Source: an uncultured Collinsella sp. (lineage in GTDB: Bacteria > Actinomycetota > Coriobacteriia > Coriobacteriales > Coriobacteriaceae). From it: DNA of 5,515 nt. The notes under the pieces are model-generated. The model had not been told where the DNA came from, made no database searches, and saw nothing but the letters and a program-made list of their open reading frames with translations. A program made the translations under genes and the position numbers. This document shows positions 1 through 4,405 of this stretch, one piece after another (position 1 is the stretch's first letter; each line of letters begins with the position of its first letter). The stretch covers positions 1 through 5,515 of the forward strand of contig CABUTN010000068.1 of assembly GCA_902494565.1 (NCBI GenBank), given 5' to 3'.

Positions 1-1887
1 CACGCCCTGCCCGAGCTTATCTCGAGCTTTGGCTTTGCGGTCTTTACCGAGGATTCGCTCGCGCATCTCGTGAAGCCCGAGCGTCCGATTCGCGTCGTCG
101 ACCAGTGGATGTACCACAGCCGCCTGTACGCCGTCGCCCGTTTTGTGACGATGCGCAACGACCTGGACCTGATCCAGCTCAACTCCTTCGGCTGCGGCTT
201 GGACGCTCTGACCACCGACCAGGTGCAGGAGATTCTGGAGGCCAGCGGCAAGATCTACACCGTACTCAAGATCGACGAGGTGTCTAACCTGGGTGCCGCG
301 CGCATCCGTATCCGCTCGCTCATGGCGGCGCTCAAGGACCAGGAGGCCGAGCGCCTGGCCGAGGCCACGGCCGCGGGCGAGGCCTACGAGCAGGGTGATG
401 CCGCGCCGGTGGCGCCCTCCACGGATGCCCCCGCGTTCGCGAGCCGCAAGTACACGTTTGAGGCTCAGCGCGAGAGCGCTTCGACCGCGTGGCCCAAGGT
501 GCCCTTTACCGAGCAGATGCGCGAGGAGGGCTATACCATCCTGTGCCCGCAGATGGCGCCGATCCACTTTGACCTGGTCAAAGAGGTATTTCGCGGTGCT
601 GGCTACAACTTGGAGCTGCTGCCCTCGACCGACCACGATGCCGTCGAGGCCGGCCTGCGCTATGTGAACAACGACATTTGCTACCCGTCGATCCTGGTGA
701 CGGGCCAGATTATGGAGGCCATCGAGAGCGGTCGGTACGACCTGTCCAAGACGGCCGTTGTTATCAGCCAGACCGGCGGTGGCTGCCGCGCCACCAACTA
801 CATCGCGCTCATCCGCAAGGCGCTGCGCGAGAGCGGCCACCCCGAGATTCCGGTGATTTCGCTTTCGGCCGTGGCGCTCGGCGAGGACAACCCCGGCTTT
901 AAGGTTACGCCGGCGCTGCTTAAGCAGGCAGTCTACGCGGTGCTCTTTGGTGACGTGATGATGCAGATGCTCTATCGTTGCCGCCCGTACGAGGCAACGC
1001 CCGGTGCCGCCAACGCGCTCTACGAGGAGTACATGGCGCGCGCCCGCAAACTGGCGCCTAAGTTCAACCGCCACAACTACACCAAGCTGTGCCGCGAGGC
1101 CATCCGCGCGTTCGACACCATGCCGCTCGTGGGCGAGGGCACCAAGCCGCGCGTGGGCGTGGTCGGCGAGATCCTGGTCAAGTTCCATCCCACAGCCAAC
1201 AACCACGTGGTCGATGTCATCGAGCGCGAGGGCTGCGAGGCCGTGGTGCCGGGTCTGCTCGACTTTTTCCTGTACTCCATGAGCAACGCCGAGCTGCAGA
1301 AGGACGAGCTGGGAAGCTCCGCTACCACGCGCGCTGGCATGCAGGCGCTCATCAAGCTCGTGGACTGGATGCGCACGCCGGTGGAGGAGATGCTCGAAAA
1401 GTCCCGCCGCTTTGAGGCGCCTGAGCGCATCGGCACCATGGCCGACAAGGCCCGCACGGTGCTTTCGGTGTGCAACAACATGGGCGAGGGCTGGCTGCTC
1501 ACGGCCGAGATGCTCGACCTGATCGACCACGGCGCACCCAACATTATCTGTACGCAGCCCTTTGCGTGCCTGCCCAACCACGTGGTGGGCAAGGCCGTGA
1601 TCAAGGAGCTGCGCCGTCAGCACCCCGAGAGCAACATCGTCGCGGTGGACTACGACCCCGGCGCATCCGAGGTCAACCAGCTCAACCGCATTAAGCTCAT
1701 GATCAGCGTGGCCAAGGAGAACATGCGCGCCGGTAAGGGCTTTAAGCTTGAGAAGGTGGCGCCGCTCGCGATGGACGAGGTCACCGGCCAGATGCGTGCC
1801 CACGATGGCTGCGTGAGCTGCGGCTCGGTCGACGAGAGTGCCGTGGCGTCGGTCGCTGAGCGCCTGGGACGCGGCATTAAGAAGTAG
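1..1887 (+). CDS. acyl-CoA dehydratase activase-related protein, C-terminal part (5' end outside window)
   Basis: This is the C-terminal 628 codons of a large protein of the family annotated as CoA-substrate-specific enzyme activase / 2-hydroxyacyl-CoA dehydratase activator-related (COG3580/COG3581, DUF2229 type). Full members are usually about 1,400 residues, with HgdC-like ATPase domains at the N-terminus; those would lie upstream of the window. Visible signatures, numbering from the first window codon: NSFGCGLD (C65), CPQMAPIHFD (C182), NNDICYPS (C227), QTGGGCRATN (C262), CNNMGEGWLL (C491), CTQPFACLPNH (C517, C523), DYDPGASEVNQLNR and a C-terminal CVSC pair (C604, C607). The many conserved Cys suggest an Fe-S cluster or redox role, as in HgdC/HgdB relatives that drive ATP-dependent electron transfer to 2-hydroxyacyl-CoA dehydratases. 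The substrate cannot be told. The GTG at 70 is not the start: the frame is open to base 1 with family-like sequence before it and no Shine-Dalgarno. Family is confident; cellular role is not. Confidence 0.9.
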   Translation, partial: HALPELISSFGFAVFTEDSLAHLVKPERPIRVVDQWMYHSRLYAVARFVTMRNDLDLIQLNSFGCGLDALTTDQVQEILEASGKIYTVLKIDEVSNLGAARIRIRSLMAALKDQEAERLAEATAAGEAYEQGDAAPVAPSTDAPAFASRKYTFEAQRESASTAWPKVPFTEQMREEGYTILCPQMAPIHFDLVKEVFRGAGYNLELLPSTDHDAVEAGLRYVNNDICYPSILVTGQIMEAIESGRYDLSKTAVVISQTGGGCRATNYIALIRKALRESGHPEIPVISLSAVALGEDNPGFKVTPALLKQAVYAVLFGDVMMQMLYRCRPYEATPGAANALYEEYMARARKLAPKFNRHNYTKLCREAIRAFDTMPLVGEGTKPRVGVVGEILVKFHPTANNHVVDVIEREGCEAVVPGLLDFFLYSMSNAELQKDELGSSATTRAGMQALIKLVDWMRTPVEEMLEKSRRFEAPERIGTMADKARTVLSVCNNMGEGWLLTAEMLDLIDHGAPNIICTQPFACLPNHVVGKAVIKELRRQHPESNIVAVDYDPGASEVNQLNRIKLMISVAKENMRAGKGFKLEKVAPLAMDEVTGQMRAHDGCVSCGSVDESAVASVAERLGRGIKK

Positions 1888-1915
1888 GCGGCCTGCTTAG
1901 GGCTGGATATGAGGC

Positions 1916-1952
1916 AAACGGGTGGTAGCCGTACCGGCTACCACCCGTTTTT
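1916..1952 (+). terminator. strong intrinsic terminator of the activase-related gene
   Basis: A perfect 16-bp inverted repeat pairs 1916-1931 with 1935-1950 around a 3-nt loop. It starts 28 bases after the stop codon at 1885-1887. The A-run at the base of the 5' arm pairs with the start of the T-run, so the stem closes directly into five Ts (1948-1952). On the opposite strand only three Ts follow the stem, so it should act mainly on rightward transcription. It separates the upstream gene from everything to its right. Confidence 0.92.
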
Positions 1953-1972
1953 GCTGGACATATGTTGCGCAA

Positions 1973-2193
1973 ATGACCTTGCTACAGCCTTCCGTGGGCT
2001 TGCCCGATTTCTGGGCCGGTTCGGGCTTTGAGGACAAGTTACTGCAGGCCCAAGGCGATTTTTCGCTCAACGCAGGCCAGCACAGTGTGACCTATCTGCC
2101 AAACGACGAGACGACCGCTACGGTCTACCCATCGCCACTTACGAGATGGAAGCCGAAAAGTACATCTACCGCGTGTACAAGTACGAGCTGTAG
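1973..2193 (+). pseudogene. frameshifted 3' remnant of an unrecognised protein gene
   Basis: Two adjacent frames here read like real protein. The first (frame of 1973) gives residues such as GFEDKLLQAQGDFSLNAG and HSVTYLPN up to 2104. The second (frame of 2116) gives RYGLPIATYEMEAEKY and ends YRVYKYEL at a TAG (2191-2193). The join lies on a tandem 5-bp duplication, GACGA at 2105-2109 and again at 2110-2114. Removing one copy fuses the frames into a continuous reading of about 72 codons ending at 2193. No Shine-Dalgarno precedes the ATG at 1973, and the upstream terminator lies only 20 bases away, so the 5' part of the gene is probably missing. The region looks like the C-terminal tail of a lost gene. 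I do not recognise the family. Without the duplication a plain frame from 1922 stays open to 2293, but after about 2104 it becomes implausible (Ser/Thr/Pro/Arg-rich). Confidence 0.5.
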
Positions 2194-2295
2194 GGCCGCG
2201 CTTAGGTTTGACCAATGGAGTATGAAAACACGCCGTTCGCCGATGCCCCCTCCGCGAGTGGCAGCCATATGGTTTGATGTCAGAAACATATAGTT

Positions 2296-2315
2296 GTCGC
2301 CAGCCTGCTGGCGAC
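2296..2315 (+). other. short perfect hairpin upstream of the leader ORF
   Basis: GTCGCCAG (2296-2303) and CTGGCGAC (2308-2315) form a perfect 8-bp GC-rich stem around a 4-nt loop. No T-run follows on either strand, so it is not a working intrinsic terminator as it stands. It ends 15 bases before the Shine-Dalgarno at 2331, so it could be a decayed terminator of the pseudogene or a 5' leader structure that influences translation downstream. No -10/-35 pair convinced me between 2194 and 2330; a TATAGT at 2289-2294 lacks a partner at the right distance. Confidence 0.5.
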
Positions 2316-2330
2316 GTTCCCCCTGATATC

Positions 2331-2336
2331 GGAGGT
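2331..2336 (+). promoter_or_regulatory. strong Shine-Dalgarno before the 2344 ATG
   Basis: GGAGGT lies 7 bases before the ATG at 2344, an ideal position for initiation there. It is 47 bases from the ATG at 2384, too far to serve that start directly. It is the best ribosome-binding site in this stretch and decides how the start of the following gene should be read. Confidence 0.75.
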
Positions 2337-2343
2337 TCCAGGT

Positions 2344-2382
2344 ATGTTTCACGCTCCGTTAAACAACTATCGGTTGGGCTAA
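2344..2382 (+). CDS. 12-codon leader ORF, or frameshifted 5' end of the next gene
   Basis: An ATG placed 7 bases after GGAGGT opens a 12-residue frame, MFHAPLNNYRLG, ending in TAA at 2380-2382. One base later comes the ATG of the 149-aa protein at 2384, in a different frame. Two readings fit. It may be a true leader peptide that couples translation: ribosomes stopping at the TAA could restart on the ATG two bases on, whose own upstream sequence is weak. Or the original gene may have started at 2344, and a one-base change in the A/C-rich stretch near 2361-2367 moved it out of frame; the downstream frame is open back to 2363 and reads TIGWAN just before its Met. The peptide is not enriched in any one amino acid, so it does not look like a classical attenuation leader. 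Confidence 0.4.
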   Translation: MFHAPLNNYRLG

Positions 2383-2383
2383 C

Positions 2384-2833
2384 ATGGGTCGCCGTGCTAT
2401 TTCGATAACCCTTGCAGTGGTCTGCCTGGCTGTGCTCCTGGGCGCTACAGGGCTGTTTGCTATAAGCCGAGAAACGTCCTATATGCAGGAGTGCGCTTCC
2501 GAAGGGTTTGCCATTGACGGTTACTATCGGGATGACAAGACGAGTCGGGAAACCCTGGCCTTTCTTGAAGAGGATAACCATCGGTGGCAACTGGTCGACA
2601 AAGACGGCAGCTGCGTTGACGGGCAGTTTAAGCGTACGGATGACCCCAACATCCTGATATTAAAGAAGGAAAACGGCGAAGAATTCGGTACGGTCCACGT
2701 GGCGTATATGTCACGCCGACGCGAGCAGGGCCAGCTCTATCTATTTAGAGATAGCAAAGTGACCCGATTTTATCTTGTGAGCACCGATCCGGCGTTTACG
2801 GTGGAGTCTGGCGATGTCGATGCGGACGTCTGA
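2384..2833 (+). CDS. membrane-anchored or secreted protein of unknown family
   Basis: The 149-residue product starts MGRR, then has one hydrophobic segment (about residues 5-28) typical of a signal anchor or uncleaved signal peptide. No lipobox is present: the Cys at 14 follows AVV and lies inside the hydrophobic stretch. The rest is a polar domain with alternating hydrophobic and charged residues (for example HRWQLVDKDGSCVDGQF near 66-82 and QGQLYLFRDSKVTRFYLVS near 115-133), which suggests a small beta-rich extracytoplasmic fold. Cys37 and Cys77 are both outside the membrane segment and could form a disulfide. The ATG at 2384 has only a weak ribosome-binding site, so expression may depend on the leader ORF just upstream. 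Codons such as ATA and TTA are used, unlike the strongly GC-ending neighbours, suggesting different ancestry or relaxed selection. No forward terminator follows. I do not recognise the family and assign no function. Confidence 0.65.
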   Translation: MGRRAISITLAVVCLAVLLGATGLFAISRETSYMQECASEGFAIDGYYRDDKTSRETLAFLEEDNHRWQLVDKDGSCVDGQFKRTDDPNILILKKENGEEFGTVHVAYMSRRREQGQLYLFRDSKVTRFYLVSTDPAFTVESGDVDADV

Positions 2834-2841
2834 TTCACGGC

Positions 2842-2864
2842 AATAAAACAGCGAGCGGGGCTCG
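2842..2864 (-). terminator. probable intrinsic terminator of the DUF389 gene
   Basis: CGAGC (2852-2856) and GCTCG (2860-2864) form a 5-bp stem with a GGG loop. Read on the minus strand, the stem is followed by CTGTTTTATTG, a T-rich tail. It lies about 95 bases past the stop of the leftward gene. The stem is short, and the T-run is interrupted, so termination may be partial. On the plus strand no T-run follows it. Nothing else was seen in the convergent gap 2834-2958. Confidence 0.45.
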
Positions 2865-2958
2865 GGTGTGAACTGCACGCCGCAATTTGCTCGTGTCCGT
2901 ATCGCGTCTGCGCCTCGTCGTAACTTGCGTCCGTGCGAGCATTCATCCCGCGCCGGCA

Positions 2959-4098
2959 TCACTTCACATCGAACTCCACGCGATCGAGCTCGGGCACGTT
3001 GAGGTCGATGAGCTTGCGGGCAACGCGGCGGTCGTGCGCCCCGAGCGCCTCGCCTGTCGTCACGTGGGCGACAGTCTGGCGCTCGACAAGGCCCTCCTCG
3101 TCCCCTTCGGTGGCCGAGGTCTCGACGGCGACGGTGTAATCCTTAAAGCCTGGCAGCACCGCCGCAAGCTCGCGCGTGGTTTCGGTGACGCCGTAGCCGT
3201 CCTGCACGCCGGCCTGCGCCGAGCCAATAGACCCCGCTGTCATAACGATGCAGGGGATGGCAAAGACTACCGTGCCCACAATGATGCGGCGGCGCACCTT
3301 GCGTGACAGCTCGTCGACCTCGGCATCTTCTTCGGCGGTCACAATGCCGTCGCCGTTGAGGTCGCGCTTGAGCGGCACGCGCAAAAGAAGCAGCACGGCT
3401 TCGGCAGCCAGCGCGATAAAGACAACGTTGATGCCAAACTCGTAGAGGGCCGAGAGAAACAGCGACCCGCTTGCGATGGCGATGCCATAGCCCGCCGCGC
3501 ACAGGGGCGGCATGAGCGCGGTCGCTACGGCCACGCCGGCGATGAGCGTGGCAGGTTCCTGGTCGCGCGAGTTGCCCAGGCCACCCGCAAAGCCGCCCGC
3601 GAGGGCGACGGCAAGGTCCCACACGGTGGGCGTCGAGTTGTCGATGATGGCGGCCGTGGTGGTGCCAAGGGGCGAGAGCTTAAAGTACAACGTGGACGTG
3701 ACCAGGCAAAAGGCCATCTGTAGAGCCAAGCTCGCGACGGCCTCAAGGGTAATCTCGCGGTCGAGCGTGGCGATGCCGTATGCCATGGCAAGGACCGAGC
3801 CCATAAGCGGGCAGATGAGCATGGCACCTACAATGGCGATGTCCGAGTCGATATCGAGACCGATGCTCGCGATGAGCATGGCGATGATGAGGATGCATAG
3901 GTGAGAGCCGGTCAGGCGTGCCCCGTTTACAAAGCGCTTGCGAATCACGTGGTAGGGCGCGCGACCCTCGCGAATGTTGAATGCGCGCTTTAAAAAGCGA
4001 CCAGCCTGTTCGGCAGCCTCACTATGGGCAGGGCGGATGCCATGGCGCCGGTGATGGCGTTCACGCAGTCGCTTGAGCTGTTGTCTATCGAGTTCCAT
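2959..4098 (-). CDS. DUF389 family multi-pass membrane protein with an EF-hand-like loop
   Basis: A 379-residue integral membrane protein of the DUF389 family (PF04087; TIGR00341-like), whose function is not established. Family signatures are GAMLICPLMG (91-100) with AYGIATLDRE after it, and LIAGVAVATALMPPLCAAGYG (185-204). About seven membrane segments are visible: roughly 66-84, 86-109, 116-137, 160-175, 184-209, 213-240 and 271-290. The basic N-terminus (many Arg/His/Lys, 5-56) and the positive-inside rule put the N-terminus and the loop 241-270 in the cytoplasm, and the acidic C-terminal domain (about 295-379) outside. Loop residues 246-257 match an EF-hand calcium loop exactly. I chose the ATG at 4098 because GAGGTG precedes it. 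The same frame continues to an ATG at 4224, but those 42 codons are Cys/Pro/Arg-rich, not family-like. It is convergent with the small membrane-protein gene and divergent from the coiled-coil gene. Confidence 0.9.
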   Translation of the reverse strand: MELDRQQLKRLRERHHRRHGIRPAHSEAAEQAGRFLKRAFNIREGRAPYHVIRKRFVNGARLTGSHLCILIIAMLIASIGLDIDSDIAIVGAMLICPLMGSVLAMAYGIATLDREITLEAVASLALQMAFCLVTSTLYFKLSPLGTTTAAIIDNSTPTVWDLAVALAGGFAGGLGNSRDQEPATLIAGVAVATALMPPLCAAGYGIAIASGSLFLSALYEFGINVVFIALAAEAVLLLLRVPLKRDLNGDGIVTAEEDAEVDELSRKVRRRIIVGTVVFAIPCIVMTAGSIGSAQAGVQDGYGVTETTRELAAVLPGFKDYTVAVETSATEGDEEGLVERQTVAHVTTGEALGAHDRRVARKLIDLNVPELDRVEFDVK

Positions 4099-4101
4099 GT
4101 T

Positions 4102-4107
4102 CACCTC
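4102..4107 (-). promoter_or_regulatory. Shine-Dalgarno fixing the DUF389 start
   Basis: On the minus strand GAGGTG ends three bases before the ATG at 4098, with the GAGG core five bases away. It supports the shorter 379-residue protein over the in-frame upstream ATG at 4224. Confidence 0.7.
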
Positions 4108-4328
4108 GTTCTGGCACGGGCCGCATATCTCGCCCGTCGCCCATACTCTACACCGCGGCGGGCGGGGTGTCTGTTGGATGCGGAATCCGATAGGGCGGAT
4201 GACGCGGGAGCAAATGCAAATCACAGGCTCAATTCCATCCCGCGAGGATATGATGCACCAGCTCCTTCAAATGTGACGAAACTGTGAAGCACGAGAGCGT
4301 GAATTTCAAAAAATACGCTGGTCGCCAA

Positions 4329-4340
4329 TGTTGCGCAACA
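4329..4340. repeat. 12-bp perfect palindrome, possible operator
   Basis: TGTTGCGCAACA reads the same on both strands and lies 65 bases upstream of the ATG at 4406. It sits just upstream of the candidate -35 (4352-4357), where an activator or repressor dimer could bind. The core ATGTTGCGCAA recurs exactly at 1962-1972, just after the terminator in the other non-coding stretch. The regulator is unknown. Confidence 0.4.
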
Positions 4341-4405
4341 GAATTCAAAAATCGACAGCTACCGTTTGATACGTATGGATACATCCGTGTCAAAGGGAGA
4401 AAGCC

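Larger units (their letters stand above)
4099..4405. promoter_or_regulatory. divergent intergenic region with palindrome and repeated GTGA motifs
   Basis: This 307-base gap separates two divergent genes and must carry both promoters. It contains a perfect 12-bp palindrome TGTTGCGCAACA at 4329-4340. TGTGA occurs at 4272-4276 and 4283-4287, an 11-base spacing, and GTGAA again at 4299. GCAAAT is tandemly repeated at 4210-4221. ATACGTAT (4369-4376) is a smaller palindrome. For the rightward gene a weak promoter can be proposed: TCGACA (4352-4357, five of six to the -35 consensus) with TATGGA at 4374-4379, but its -10 is poor. For the leftward gene no convincing pair was found. The half nearest the rightward gene is more A/T-rich than the surrounding genes. 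GGGAG at 4395-4399 is the ribosome-binding site of the rightward gene. Confidence 0.55.

Noticed and set aside
70..72. GTG at 70 as the start of the first gene.
   Set aside because: The frame is open to base 1, the codons before it read like the same domain (SSFGFAVFTEDSLAHL), and no ribosome-binding site precedes it.
1077..1604. A 175-codon minus-strand frame inside the activase-related gene.
   Set aside because: It is low-complexity Ser/Thr/Arg sequence opposite strongly family-like coding sequence, a typical shadow in GC-rich DNA.
2208..2226. TTGACC at 2208-2213 as a -35 element for the leader ORF.
   Set aside because: At 16-18 bases downstream there is only ACGCCG-like sequence, and TATGAA at 2221 is far too close.
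2039..2590. A 183-codon minus-strand frame across the remnant and the small membrane-protein gene.
   Set aside because: The composition is implausible for a folded protein (scattered Cys, Arg, Pro, Thr), it crosses two plus-strand signals, and no family pattern is visible.
2887..3306. A plus-strand open frame of 139 codons across the end of the DUF389 gene.
   Set aside because: Most of it is the reverse complement of the well-supported DUF389 coding sequence, and it has no start signal.
4099..4224. N-terminal extension of the DUF389 protein to an upstream in-frame ATG.
   Set aside because: The extra 42 residues are Cys/Pro/Arg-rich, unlike the family, and a good Shine-Dalgarno sits directly before the ATG at 4098.
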